Source of the DNA: Mucilaginibacter corticis
Lineage (GTDB): Bacteria; Bacteroidota; Bacteroidia; Sphingobacteriales; Sphingobacteriaceae
Assembly: GCF_007558865.1 (NCBI RefSeq)
Contig: NZ_VLPK01000001.1
Location: 2,170,001-2,234,000, forward strand
DNA: 64,000 nt
Direction of reading: 5' to 3'
The notes under the pieces are model-generated. The model made no database searches. It had not been told where the DNA came from and was given only the letters and a program-made list of their open reading frames with translations. Positions within the stretch are counted from its first letter, which is position 1. Every line of letters starts with the position of its first letter. Made by a program: the position numbers and the translations under genes. Positions 16,422 through 25,961 of this stretch are shown here, piece by piece.

Positions 16422-16760
16422 ATGATGAATCCCGTACAAACCAGTATTCCGCAGGCCGACGGAAGCGACCGCCAGGTGATTATTGAACCGATCCTGGAAA
16501 AGCACGACCACGGTTACAGTTCAACCGGCGTTTATATAATTTATAAGGATGCGTTCAGCGATGAGACGCACCTATTTACCGAGCCACCGGAAAGCGACGG
16601 CCCGGCAGATGACCTGCCGGACGAGCAGAACCCGGATTACCTCGGTAAATTCGTATTTGATGACGGCAGTCTTAACCATTTCGAAGGGCAAGTATTGAGC
16701 CACGCGGAGCAGGCATATCTCGCTGTATTTATTGAAAACTGGCAGGAGCCGGATGTTTAA
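16422..16760 (+). CDS. Hypothetical acidic protein downstream of Ku
   Basis: This 112-residue protein starts 1 bp after the Ku stop. It is strongly acidic (DGPADDLPDEQNPDY) with a C-terminal helix and no membrane or signal segment. It has no known domain. The Ku operon context is the only functional hint. Confidence 0.65.
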   Translation: MMNPVQTSIPQADGSDRQVIIEPILEKHDHGYSSTGVYIIYKDAFSDETHLFTEPPESDGPADDLPDEQNPDYLGKFVFDDGSLNHFEGQVLSHAEQAYLAVFIENWQEPDV

Positions 16761-16775
16761 CCTTAAAAAATAATC

Positions 16776-17015
16776 ATGAAAAATCCCTTTGAAAAAGAAA
16801 ACCATACTACGCTGATCGTAGCTGTTTCCGTTCTTGCTGTAGCCGCCGGAGCAGCAGCATTTTTATTCCTGACCGATAAAGGCGAGGATACCCGCAAGAG
16901 CCTAAAAAAGAAAATTAAAAAGATCGCTAAAAATGCCGCCGTCGAAGCAGTGCATAAAAGGACCAAGGTTTCTAAAAAAGCCTTGAAAGGTGTTGCCGAC
17001 CATGTGGTGAAATAA
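16776..17015 (+). CDS. YtxH-like small membrane protein
   Basis: This 79-residue protein has a single membrane helix (about residues 11-31, TLIVAVSVLAVAAGAAAFLF) and a long Lys-rich cytoplasmic helix (KSLKKKIKKIAK). This is the layout of YtxH/gas-vesicle-like small stress proteins. It lies between Ku and ExoIII genes with short gaps (15 and 2 bp), so it is probably co-transcribed. The function is not established. Confidence 0.7.
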   Translation: MKNPFEKENHTTLIVAVSVLAVAAGAAAFLFLTDKGEDTRKSLKKKIKKIAKNAAVEAVHKRTKVSKKALKGVADHVVK

Positions 17016-17017
17016 CA

Positions 17018-17794
17018 GTGAAGATCGCTACTTATAACATCAATGGCATTAATGGCCGTATCGCTAGTTTGCTGCGCTGGCTGGGAGAAGCCCAGCCGGA
17101 TGTAGTTTGTTTGCAGGAACTCAAATGTGAAGATCACCGCTTCCCGAAAAACGCATTGTTGGAAGTGGGATATCATGCCATCTGGCACGGACAGCAAAGC
17201 TGGAACGGCGTAGCGATACTTTCCCGTTACGGCGAGATCCAGGAAACCCGACGTGGGTTGGATGATGACCCAGATGATAAGCATAGCCGTTACATCGAGG
17301 CGTTTATAAACGGCGTGGTGATCGGTTGTCTTTACCTGCCTAACGGCAATCCCTGGCCGGGACCAAAGTTTGATTACAAGCTGCGCTGGTTGGAACGCTT
17401 ACAGGCGCATGCCGATAAATTGTTGTCTTTTGGTTTACCCGTTGCACTTATTGGCGATTACAATGTTATGCCAACCGAACTGGATACTTATAAGCCGGTT
17501 AAATATCTAAAGAATGCCTTGTTTCGTCCGGAAAGCCGCGAAGCTTTTAGGAAGCTTATTGATTGCGGCTGGACAGATGCCATCCGCGAACTCTACCCCG
17601 ATGAGCGGATTTATACCTTTTGGGATTACCTGCGCGATGCCTACGGCCGCGATGCGGGCTTGCGGCTCGATCATTTTTTATTGAATGAAGTGTTGAAGAA
17701 CCGCTTACTTTCGGCAACTGTAGACAAGGCGGTTCGTGGCTGGGAACATTCCAGTGATCATGCACCGGTTTGGATCGAGTTAAAGGAAAATTAA
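17018..17794 (+). CDS. xth: Exodeoxyribonuclease III / AP endonuclease
   Basis: This 258-residue enzyme starts with GTG (VKIATYNINGINGR read as M). Endonuclease/exonuclease/phosphatase motifs are all present: YNINGI, CLQELKCED (catalytic Glu), LIGDYNVMP, the RLDHFLLN strand and the terminal SSDHAPVWIE. It cleaves abasic sites and has 3-prime exonuclease activity in base-excision repair. It closes the Ku operon, and together with Ku, LigD and the glycosylase makes a repair cluster. The start is 2 bp after the preceding stop. Confidence 0.93.
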   Translation: MKIATYNINGINGRIASLLRWLGEAQPDVVCLQELKCEDHRFPKNALLEVGYHAIWHGQQSWNGVAILSRYGEIQETRRGLDDDPDDKHSRYIEAFINGVVIGCLYLPNGNPWPGPKFDYKLRWLERLQAHADKLLSFGLPVALIGDYNVMPTELDTYKPVKYLKNALFRPESREAFRKLIDCGWTDAIRELYPDERIYTFWDYLRDAYGRDAGLRLDHFLLNEVLKNRLLSATVDKAVRGWEHSSDHAPVWIELKEN

Positions 17795-17933
17795 AATAGC
17801 CAGTCAGTAGACGACCGGCTATCTATCGAAAGTTTGACGAACGATCGGGTTATTATTTTAATAACCTTTGGGAATGTAAAAGATTTGCACTAAACGCTTT
17901 TGCCCCGTAATGCCCGAATCGTTAAAGCGGTCA

Positions 17934-18335
17934 TTAACCTCCCAATGTATAATAAGCAACGGTCAGGGCCTGCGTTTTTTCGGTGCGGGTGGCGGGGGCG
18001 TCACTCAGCCCCATAGGTTTGGTTAGTTTTAATGCGCCAACCCCGGCGGCGGCGCCATAACCTAAGCCACGCAGGATCAAATATTTCTTTTTGCCGGCAC
18101 CGATCAAACTATAGTAGAAGGCATTGCTTAGGATATCCCCGGCTAAGGTAGCCGCATATAAGGAATTACCTTCAAGCGGCTCGGTGCCGATGGCTTCCAA
18201 TCCTTTGTTCAGCGCCTCTTCGCCCACCAGGTCGACTCGCGGAGCATCATGGTCAAATTGCTTTACGGTCTCATGTAAAATGTTAAGCGCGATGGCTCCG
18301 GCCAGGCCACCGATAATGTTTTTAATAATTTTCAT
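17934..18335 (-). CDS. Hypothetical membrane-associated protein downstream of ligD
   Basis: This 133-residue protein begins with an amphipathic N-terminal helix (MKIIKNIIGGLAGAIALNIL) and has further weakly hydrophobic stretches (YAATLAGDILSNAFYYSLIG, GYGAAAGVGAL). It could be a small membrane or lipid-associated protein. It starts 6 bp after the ligD stop, so it is probably in the ligD transcript. I do not recognise the family. Confidence 0.6.
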   Translation of the reverse strand: MKIIKNIIGGLAGAIALNILHETVKQFDHDAPRVDLVGEEALNKGLEAIGTEPLEGNSLYAATLAGDILSNAFYYSLIGAGKKKYLILRGLGYGAAAGVGALKLTKPMGLSDAPATRTEKTQALTVAYYTLGG

Positions 18336-18341
18336 AGCTGT

Positions 18342-21059
18342 TTATTTAAATACGCTTTGTGCTTTTTTTAGTGTCTTTTCCAAATCGATGCCTTCACCTA
18401 ATATGCCTTTGAACAAATCGCCGGTTTCTTTCAGCCGGTCCAGCGCGTTATGAATATTGAAATGCTGAATGGTCAAACCAGGCTTCACTTCGTCCCAGCT
18501 GAGTGGCATCGAAACCGTAGCGCCGGGCTTCGGTCGAAGTGAGTAGGGACCGGCAATGGTGGCACCCGGACGGTTCTGCAAAAAATCCAGGTACATCTTA
18601 CCATTGCGGGCAGCGATGCTTCGCTCCAGACTGGTATAATCCGGGATTTGTTTGTGCACCAGCTTGACAATGATATTGGCGAACAACTGGCTTTGCTGGT
18701 AAGTGTATTTGGCTTCCAGCGGGATATAGATGTGCATCCCCGTCGAGCCGGAGGTTTTGGGATAGCTCGGCACATCAATGGCATCCAAAATATCTTTAGT
18801 GATGCGCGCCGCTTCGACGACTTGATCGTAGGTATGTTTATCCGGGTCAAGGTCAATCACGCAATAGTCCGGGTTATCAGGCGTTTCAGCCCTGCTGAAC
18901 CAGGGGTTGATTTCGATGCAGCCCAGAGAATTCATCCAAAGCAGGCTCGCTTCGTCCGTACCTACCAGATATTTAGTTACTTTGCCTTCATCGGTCACAT
19001 GGTCAAAAGTTTTCGCCCAATCCGGCGCTTTGTCCGTTACATTCTTTTGGTAAAAGCTTTGACCGTGGATTCCACCCGGAAAGCGGTTGAGCGACATCGG
19101 GCGATCCTTCAGGTAGGGGATCATATATTCGCCAACCTTATAATAATAATTGAGCATATCGCCCTTGGTCACTTTATCTTCTGGCCAATACAATTTTGTA
19201 ACATGATTGAATTTCAAGTCGTGTCCACAAACTTTTTTGGTCTGGGTATCTTCGGTCGGATTCAATAAAGTTTTTCGTTCCGTACTTTTTATGGGTTCCA
19301 GCTTCGGCTCGGCTTTTTTGCTTTTGCTGGTTGGCTTTTTTGCCGGTTCGGGGGCGCTGTCTGCTTCTGCCACCGTTTGTTCCGTATCGGCGGGTGTTTC
19401 CAAAACGACATCCTTGGCTTTTTTGTCGCTGCGCATTCCCTTAAAAGAGGCCTGACGGAAAACGCCATCACTTGTCACTTCGGCAAAGCCAACCTCACAA
19501 ACCAGTTCCGGTTTGAGCCAGGTGGGTTTAGCGCCCATGCGTTTCGGGCGGAAGCGGGTCGGCTTGTCAACGTCCACTTCATAGTCGAATGGGCTCGTTT
19601 TACTAATTAGCGGCTCGAATTGCGCCATCATTTCTTTTTGGAGTTTATCTGAAAAACCGGTACCGACCTTGCCGACAAATTGCAAGTCACCTTTCGCATC
19701 ATACACGCCCAAGACCAGTGCACTGAAGGATTTGCCGGTGCCTTCATTCTTGGTGAAGCCGGCGATGACCACTTCCTGCCTTCTTTGTACTTTGACCTTC
19801 AGCCATTCCTTGCTGCGCAGGTCAGATGTATAAACGCTGTCCGCTTTTTTCGCAATGATTCCTTCCAGCCCCATGCGTTCCGCTGCGGCGAAAAAATCGA
19901 TACCGTTTGCGTCAAAAACTTTACTTTGACGAATATGCTCATTATCGGTCGGCAAAATATTTTGCAGGATGGCCTGGCGTTCACTGAGCGGCAGGCCCAT
20001 CAGATTCTTGCCTTCGTACCACAAAATGTCGAAAATGTAGAACACCAGGTTACCGTCCGCTTCGCTGCGCCAGTTCTGCATTGCACCGAAGTCGGAAATG
20101 CCTTTGTCGTTCAATACTAATAGTTCACCATCCAATACCGCATTCATGCCCCACTTTTTCAATGCATCGTTGATGGGATAATATTTTTCGAACGGGAGAT
20201 TATTGCGTGAAATCAGCGAGACTTCATCCTTTTGAATATTAGCTATAGCGCGGTAGCCATCCCATTTGACTTCGAACAGCCAGCCCGGTTCGTCAAAAGG
20301 TTCATCTACCAATGTTGCTTTCATCGGTTTGATGTTAGCCGGTATTTTTGATTTGGGTGCGGATTTTAGGATTTTTGCTATATCGGCGTTTGTCGTTTCG
20401 GGTTCTGTTGTTTCAACTTCATCCGCGAGTTCCTCTTCCTGTTTTATATCTTCTTCCTGCCCATGCTGCCATACTTTCTCGCTGGTTTTTTCCATCGTTT
20501 CAATGGTCTTCCCGGATAAAACCGATCTGTCTTTTTTGGTGATATCTTCGCTCGTGGCAAACTCATCTTTATGTTTGATCATGAGCCAGCCATTCTCGCC
20601 CATGCCACGCGTTTTCACCAGGGCAAATTCACCGTTCAGCTTTTCGCCATGCAGTTTGATCTTCAGTTGGCCGGAAGCCAGTTGTTTTAACAAGTGTTTT
20701 TCCTGGGCCTTCTTGCCTTTGATCGGTTCGATGGGTTCATAGGTGCCTTCATCCCAAACGATGACCGTGCCGCCGCCATATTCGCCTTTGGGGATGATGC
20801 CCTCAAAGTTCAAATAATCGAAAGGGTGGTCTTCGACTATCATCGCCAGGTGCTTCACTTTCGGATCAAGACTTGGGCCCTTTGGTACCGCCCAACTTTT
20901 CAATACGCCGTCCATTTCCAATCTGAAATCGTAATGCAGGCGGGAGGCGTCATGCTTTTGCACGACGAAGATTAAATGATCTTTGTCTTTACTTTTTCCG
21001 GCTTTGGGTTCGGCGGTCTTTTTAAAATCCCGCTTTTTGGCGTATTCGGTTAAGCCCAT
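18342..21059 (-). CDS. ligD: ATP-dependent DNA ligase LigD (phosphoesterase-ligase-polymerase)
   Basis: This 905-residue protein joins DNA ends with Ku in non-homologous end joining. The domain order is 3-prime-phosphoesterase (residues 1-170, HDASRLHYDFRLEMDG), ligase (about 240-560, with the KWDGYRA nucleotidyl-transfer lysine near 265), a low-complexity linker (about 565-605), then the AEP-type polymerase (about 610-905, YCVIDLDPD near 735). This order differs from the Pseudomonas/Mycobacterium orders mainly in linker position. The gene is complete with no disruptions. It is the divergent counterpart of the Ku operon. Confidence 0.96.
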   Translation of the reverse strand: MGLTEYAKKRDFKKTAEPKAGKSKDKDHLIFVVQKHDASRLHYDFRLEMDGVLKSWAVPKGPSLDPKVKHLAMIVEDHPFDYLNFEGIIPKGEYGGGTVIVWDEGTYEPIEPIKGKKAQEKHLLKQLASGQLKIKLHGEKLNGEFALVKTRGMGENGWLMIKHKDEFATSEDITKKDRSVLSGKTIETMEKTSEKVWQHGQEEDIKQEEELADEVETTEPETTNADIAKILKSAPKSKIPANIKPMKATLVDEPFDEPGWLFEVKWDGYRAIANIQKDEVSLISRNNLPFEKYYPINDALKKWGMNAVLDGELLVLNDKGISDFGAMQNWRSEADGNLVFYIFDILWYEGKNLMGLPLSERQAILQNILPTDNEHIRQSKVFDANGIDFFAAAERMGLEGIIAKKADSVYTSDLRSKEWLKVKVQRRQEVVIAGFTKNEGTGKSFSALVLGVYDAKGDLQFVGKVGTGFSDKLQKEMMAQFEPLISKTSPFDYEVDVDKPTRFRPKRMGAKPTWLKPELVCEVGFAEVTSDGVFRQASFKGMRSDKKAKDVVLETPADTEQTVAEADSAPEPAKKPTSKSKKAEPKLEPIKSTERKTLLNPTEDTQTKKVCGHDLKFNHVTKLYWPEDKVTKGDMLNYYYKVGEYMIPYLKDRPMSLNRFPGGIHGQSFYQKNVTDKAPDWAKTFDHVTDEGKVTKYLVGTDEASLLWMNSLGCIEINPWFSRAETPDNPDYCVIDLDPDKHTYDQVVEAARITKDILDAIDVPSYPKTSGSTGMHIYIPLEAKYTYQQSQLFANIIVKLVHKQIPDYTSLERSIAARNGKMYLDFLQNRPGATIAGPYSLRPKPGATVSMPLSWDEVKPGLTIQHFNIHNALDRLKETGDLFKGILGEGIDLEKTLKKAQSVFK

Positions 21060-21081
21060 AGTTGTATTTTTTTAAATAGAC

Positions 21082-21103
21082 AAAAAAGCCCCGTTACCGG
21101 GGC
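21082..21103 (-). terminator. Rho-independent terminator after the DUF3606-like gene
   Basis: The stem gccccg/cggggc (21088-21093, 21098-21103) with loop ttac is followed on the minus strand by six T (complement of 21082-21087). It ends the short gene at 21130-21306 and would insulate ligD from it. Confidence 0.75.
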
Positions 21104-21129
21104 GGCTTCTGCATGATGCGGACTATCGG

Positions 21130-21306
21130 CTAAGATTTTTTTGCGGTTAATTTCTTCTCCACTGCGCTGCGCTGGTTACTGCCTGCGGACTTCTTAGCAG
21201 CTTCGACTTTTTTAGGCGTAGTACCTTCTTTCTTTGCCTCGTACTTCAACTCGTGCGGCTGTTCCGATACGGAATGGCGCTCAACTTTGGTTCCTCTTGT
21301 GCTCAT
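21130..21306 (-). CDS. Small Lys-rich DUF3606-like protein
   Basis: This 58-residue protein is read from ATG at 21306 to TAG at 21130. It begins MSTRGTKVERHSV and continues with a helix (HELKYEAKKEGTTPKKVEAA) and a basic tail ending KKLTAKKS. The middle resembles the DUF3606 pattern, which occurs in small stress-linked proteins next to ligD or Ku in some genomes; this comparison is from memory. A terminator directly follows it. It is too short for routine open-frame listing. Confidence 0.6.
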   Translation of the reverse strand: MSTRGTKVERHSVSEQPHELKYEAKKEGTTPKKVEAAKKSAGSNQRSAVEKKLTAKKS

Positions 21307-21405
21307 AGGTATATGTATTTGTTTTTCTTAAAAGTTAACAAAATTTATACCAACACATTTTTAATACACACAAATTGGTTTGATTCACCGGCCTTAAGTG
21401 TTACC

Positions 21406-21945
21406 TCACTGAAGCCCCAACTTGATCAACGCAAAAACGGAATAGTTCAGCATATCCTGAAAGTTAGCGGCGATGCCTTCAGAAGCCAGCGTCAGCCCCT
21501 TATTGTCTTCGATTTGCTTCACCCGTAGCAACTTCATCAGGATCAGATCCGTTAATGAACTCACGCGCATATCGCGCCAGGCCTCACCATAGTCATGGTT
21601 TTTGGCAAACATCAATACTTTGGTTTCCCGTGCTTTGTCATCATACCATTGGCTAACTTTATCTTCTGAAAGTTCCATAGGCGTAGCACTGTCCGACTCC
21701 AGTTGCATCATGGCAATGATGCAATAGTTAATAATACCGATGTACTCCCCGGTAACGTCTTCATCAACCCTGGCTACTTTTTTGTCTTCCAATGTGCGGA
21801 TGCGCTGCGCTTTGATAAATACCTGATCGGTGATGGACTCCGGTCGCAGTATGCGCCAGGCGGTGCCGTAATCATGAGTTTTCTTTAAGAAAAGCGTTTT
21901 ACAAATAGCCATTACGGCATCGTATTCAGCGGAGGTATTGTTCAA
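21406..21945 (-). CDS. DUF1599 protein with two tandem repeats
   Basis: This 179-residue all-helical protein shows an internal duplication: HDYGTAWR...ITDQVFIKAQRIRTLED near residues 24-54 and HDYGEAWR...LTDLILMKLLRVKQIED near 116-147. DUF1599 is a Bacteroidota family sometimes described as nucleotide-associated; its reaction is unknown. The gene is single, with the large yobI-like gene divergent from it. No signal peptide or membrane helix is present. Confidence 0.85.
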   Translation of the reverse strand: MNNTSAEYDAVMAICKTLFLKKTHDYGTAWRILRPESITDQVFIKAQRIRTLEDKKVARVDEDVTGEYIGIINYCIIAMMQLESDSATPMELSEDKVSQWYDDKARETKVLMFAKNHDYGEAWRDMRVSSLTDLILMKLLRVKQIEDNKGLTLASEGIAANFQDMLNYSVFALIKLGLQ

Positions 21946-22168
21946 AATCCTGATATATAAAAAAATACAGGATAAAACTAAGTTAAATTTACAGTCCCGC
22001 CAATCGATGTTGAAAGATAGCTGCTATACATGCCGGATACCAGCATGAAAACAAACGAGGTTTTTTCGGCTTCGTAATATCACTCAATAATCCAAGGTCA
22101 CTAAAAGGCTACGGTCTTACGTTTTTTATTTAACTTAGTTGTTTGTAGGCCTTTACCGACTATCCAAT

Positions 22169-25100
22169 ATGCTATTATTCATTCAATTTTCCTTTTTTAC
22201 ATTGCTTATAGCAATTTTGCTTCTTGTACCTTTAGTGCTATACATTCTTAGGGAAAATCGTAGGGAGGTCTCCACTGAACCCATCCAACCTGTTGACAAC
22301 CCATCCAGCTTTGACGATCTGGCTCCTGTTGACGATGCTGAGCAATCCGAACCCTATCTCAAAAGTCTTCGTTGGGCATTGGGTAATGGAAACGTACGCA
22401 ACATTGCACTGACCGGGCCCTATGGTTCTGGCAAGAGCAGTCTGTTGGCTACATTCAAGAAGAATTACCCTAATGATTTTGAGTACCTGAATATTTCCCT
22501 GGCTTCGTTTACCGATGGTAATCCGGACGTCATCAAAAAAAATGATACAGCCGTTGTTATTCCTCCGGTGGTCGTTGAGGGAACTGACACAAAGCAATCG
22601 GAACAACAAGAGCGCCATAAAAATGAGGCCCAGCAATTGATCGAACTGAGCGTTTTGCAACAAATATTCTACAAGGTAGATCAGGCTGATATCCCGGATT
22701 CGCGCTTTAAACGCATTAGTTTGGTGAGAAAGGAAGACCTGAATTATTTTGTTGTAGGCGTTTTTGCTTTTGTAACGGGCATCCTTTCACTCGTCTTCCC
22801 TGCGCAGTTAAAAAAACTAAGTGTCTTAAATGATTTCTATGTTGAACACCCGGATGCCTGGTTTATCCTAACAATCGGACTGCTTATACCCGGACTGATC
22901 TGGTTAACGAAAAATGTGTTCCGCTTTTTTAGGAGCAGTGGATTGAAAAAGCTAAATATCAGCAGCGGGGAAATTGAAATCGACCCCAAAAGCGAGGGTT
23001 CGATTTTAAACAAATATCTGGACGAGCTCGTCTATTTTTTTAGTGCCACCAAATTTAATGTCGTGCTGATCGAGGATATGGACCGCTTTAATGATCCTGA
23101 GATTTTCACGAAGCTGCGGGAGCTTAACACCCTTTTAAATAACTCCAGCCAAATTCAACGCCGCATTGTTTTTGTTTATGCTATTAAGGATAACCTGTTC
23201 GTAGATGAGCGTACGCGTACAAAATTCTTTGACTTTATTGTTCCGGTAATTCCCATAATCAACTGGTCTAATTCCTTGCAAAAACTGAAAGATAAACTGG
23301 ATGCTGCCGGTTTTGAGATCGAACCGCGGTTTATCACGTCGATCACTCTCTACATTGACGATATGCGGGTATTAAAAAATATTTTCAATGAATTATTGCT
23401 TTATAATCAAACGCTGGAGGTACCTAGAGAAAGGCAAACGAAACTGTTAGCGATGATCGCCTATAAGAACATGTATCCAAATGATTTTGCCGATCTCCAC
23501 GAAGAACGCGGTATGGTCTTCGACACGTTCAAAAAAGCTCAAACTGAACGGGAAGAAATTGTAAAAAACTTAGATACGGAAATTGCAGCAAAAGTGAAGC
23601 AAATTACCGATGCAAAGGGTTTATTGCCCTATAATATTAAGGAATTGAGGGCTGCCTACATTCAGGCGATTGTCGATAAACTGAGTTCATTCAGTTACTT
23701 TTATATCAACAGCGAACGTCAAAGCTTTAGCGATGTACAGGAAGATGAATATTTTGATATACTCAAGACCGGGAAAAACATTCGCTTTGTCGGCACAAAT
23801 ACCGGTAACAGTTTGGGCAATTACAAATTTGAAGATATCGAGAAAAAGGTTGCGCCCGGTGTAACTTACGATGATCGCGAAGCGGCAGTTCAAAATAAAA
23901 ATGCGGCGGCTATCTCCAAACTGGAAAAGGAGTTGGCGCACTTGAAAGCAAACCGCACTGCGGTTGCGGCATATTCGGTAACAGAGGTGATCCGTCAAAG
24001 GCTCGATCAGTTTCCAGACCTTTCCGAAAAGAAAACAGAGAACCGGCTGCTTCGGTATTTGCTATCTGAAGGTTATGTCGATCTTTCCTACCCGTATCTC
24101 ATTTCCTACTTTTATCCTGGTGCCATCGGGCGGGCCGACCTTAAATTTCTTACGTATGTCAATGATCGCGTCGCGCTGCCATTTGAGTATGTATTGGAAA
24201 AACCGGCCGGCTTGGTGGAAATGCTGGCAGATTATGACTTCGAAAAAGATGCTATTTTGAACATATCGCTTTTGGACGAACTCTTGTCGCGCCGGGCCGA
24301 TCTAAGCAATATTGGCGATAAGGTGATAGCACAATTGAACACCGAAAAAGACCGGGCAGTAAAATTTGTCGCCGCCTACGTCGAAAAAGGTGCCCATATT
24401 GCGACCTTCATTAAGCTGCTTTGTAAGCAATGGCCGGGCATTTTTAATTACTTCCTTTTTAAAGAAGATGAAGCCTTGATCGCGCAATACCTGACACTGA
24501 TCCTGACTCACGCAGAGCTGGAAGACCTGGAATTGCTCAATACCGAAAGGCATTTAGAGGATTATCTTGACGACCATTTTGATGAAATTGCCATTGCTGT
24601 TTCGGGTTTAGGTTTGCCGCGAATTGGAGGTATCCTGGAAAAGTTACAAACCCGCTTTGTTAAGCTGAACCCCAATTTACCGGATCAAACCCTTTTTGAC
24701 CTGGCGTATGTTGGTGATCATTATGTGATCGCATTTGATAACATCAAATCCATAATTGAAAAGAAGAATACCAAAGCAATCAATCTAAACGAATTAACGA
24801 AAGCGAACTATTCGACCCTGGTAGCTGCCGATACGGAACAACTTTACAACTATATCGATCAGGATAAAGACATTTATGTAAAGAATGTATTATTGAAGCT
24901 GGGCGACAATCTTTCAGATGCGGAAAAGGATGTTGTTGACCTCCTGAATGATGAAGATATTGATTTGGAGAACAAAAAAAAGCTGATTGGAAAGGAAACT
25001 GCTGTTATCGCTGATTTCGATGACGTTGACAATGCCGACCTTTACCCGGCCTTATTGGCGCACAGCCGCATCAGTCCCACCTGGCAAAACATATTGCGTT

Positions 25101-25927
25101 ACTTTAACGATTCGATAGATGAATCTTTATTAAAATTCCTGAACTCGAAAAAGAATGCGGAATCTCTCGGCGAAACCAATCTGGAACCTGATAGCACCTA
25201 CGAAAAAAAACAAACCGATGCGCTTGAACTCGCACTGATCCGGGAAAACCGCCTTACGACTGACGCCTATAAAGCGATCATCAAAGCCTTTACAGTAGCG
25301 TATCAGGACCTGGATACGACGCCACTCGATGCAGATAAAATAGAAGACCTTATCTATGATGGTTTGCTTGACCTGAGCACCGTCAATTATAACCGGGTAA
25401 AAGCGAAGAACTCTCCATTGCATGTTGATCTTTTGATGGAAAATTTGGATGCTTATCTCGATGATCTCGAAGAATATGATGTCGATAATAATGATCGGTT
25501 GCTGATGTTAAAGGACGGCAACCTTACACGGGAAAATCAGCTTAAACTGATCGCAACTTTTACACCGGAAATTATCCGGAGTAGCGCCGGCCTGGCAACG
25601 CGCTTCATTGAAATTTTACTGGCCTCCGGCAAACTCGGTTTGGACGAAGAAAAATTAAAGGCCCTTGTTGCTACCGCGACTGGCGAATACGGCAAAGTGG
25701 TTCTTCTTAACCATCATATTAGCGCCTTAGATACTTCCGTCATACGCGAATTGCTAAATAGCATCGGTGGCGAATATAAACGCCTAAATGCCGGTAAGCG
25801 TCCGCAATTCCCCGCGGATGACTTGCATAAAAGACTGGCGCCGGTATTATATGATAAGGGAATAATTTCCAGCTTTAAACCGATTGACGACGAACATGCG
25901 ATAAAAATGGTAGGCCGCGCCATGTAA
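22169..25927 (+). CDS. YobI-family membrane P-loop NTPase (KAP-like)
   Basis: The start is at 22169 (MLLFIQFSFF) because the first helix is then N-terminal; a TTG 30 bp upstream is possible. The 1252-residue protein has an N-terminal membrane helix (about 3-25) and two more near 190-250. The Walker A motif is GPYGSGKSSLL (about 85-95) and Walker B is NVVLIEDMDRF (about 295-305), separated by the membrane segments as in KAP/YobI NTPases. About 900 helical residues follow. KAP-type NTPases anchor complexes at the membrane and occur in several phage-defence settings. The role here is unproven. Confidence 0.85.
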   Translation: MLLFIQFSFFTLLIAILLLVPLVLYILRENRREVSTEPIQPVDNPSSFDDLAPVDDAEQSEPYLKSLRWALGNGNVRNIALTGPYGSGKSSLLATFKKNYPNDFEYLNISLASFTDGNPDVIKKNDTAVVIPPVVVEGTDTKQSEQQERHKNEAQQLIELSVLQQIFYKVDQADIPDSRFKRISLVRKEDLNYFVVGVFAFVTGILSLVFPAQLKKLSVLNDFYVEHPDAWFILTIGLLIPGLIWLTKNVFRFFRSSGLKKLNISSGEIEIDPKSEGSILNKYLDELVYFFSATKFNVVLIEDMDRFNDPEIFTKLRELNTLLNNSSQIQRRIVFVYAIKDNLFVDERTRTKFFDFIVPVIPIINWSNSLQKLKDKLDAAGFEIEPRFITSITLYIDDMRVLKNIFNELLLYNQTLEVPRERQTKLLAMIAYKNMYPNDFADLHEERGMVFDTFKKAQTEREEIVKNLDTEIAAKVKQITDAKGLLPYNIKELRAAYIQAIVDKLSSFSYFYINSERQSFSDVQEDEYFDILKTGKNIRFVGTNTGNSLGNYKFEDIEKKVAPGVTYDDREAAVQNKNAAAISKLEKELAHLKANRTAVAAYSVTEVIRQRLDQFPDLSEKKTENRLLRYLLSEGYVDLSYPYLISYFYPGAIGRADLKFLTYVNDRVALPFEYVLEKPAGLVEMLADYDFEKDAILNISLLDELLSRRADLSNIGDKVIAQLNTEKDRAVKFVAAYVEKGAHIATFIKLLCKQWPGIFNYFLFKEDEALIAQYLTLILTHAELEDLELLNTERHLEDYLDDHFDEIAIAVSGLGLPRIGGILEKLQTRFVKLNPNLPDQTLFDLAYVGDHYVIAFDNIKSIIEKKNTKAINLNELTKANYSTLVAADTEQLYNYIDQDKDIYVKNVLLKLGDNLSDAEKDVVDLLNDEDIDLENKKKLIGKETAVIADFDDVDNADLYPALLAHSRISPTWQNILRYFNDSIDESLLKFLNSKKNAESLGETNLEPDSTYEKKQTDALELALIRENRLTTDAYKAIIKAFTVAYQDLDTTPLDADKIEDLIYDGLLDLSTVNYNRVKAKNSPLHVDLLMENLDAYLDDLEEYDVDNNDRLLMLKDGNLTRENQLKLIATFTPEIIRSSAGLATRFIEILLASGKLGLDEEKLKALVATATGEYGKVVLLNHHISALDTSVIRELLNSIGGEYKRLNAGKRPQFPADDLHKRLAPVLYDKGIISSFKPIDDEHAIKMVGRAM

Positions 25928-25961
25928 TTAGGCTTGAGCATCCGCCTGGTCGCGATATAGT

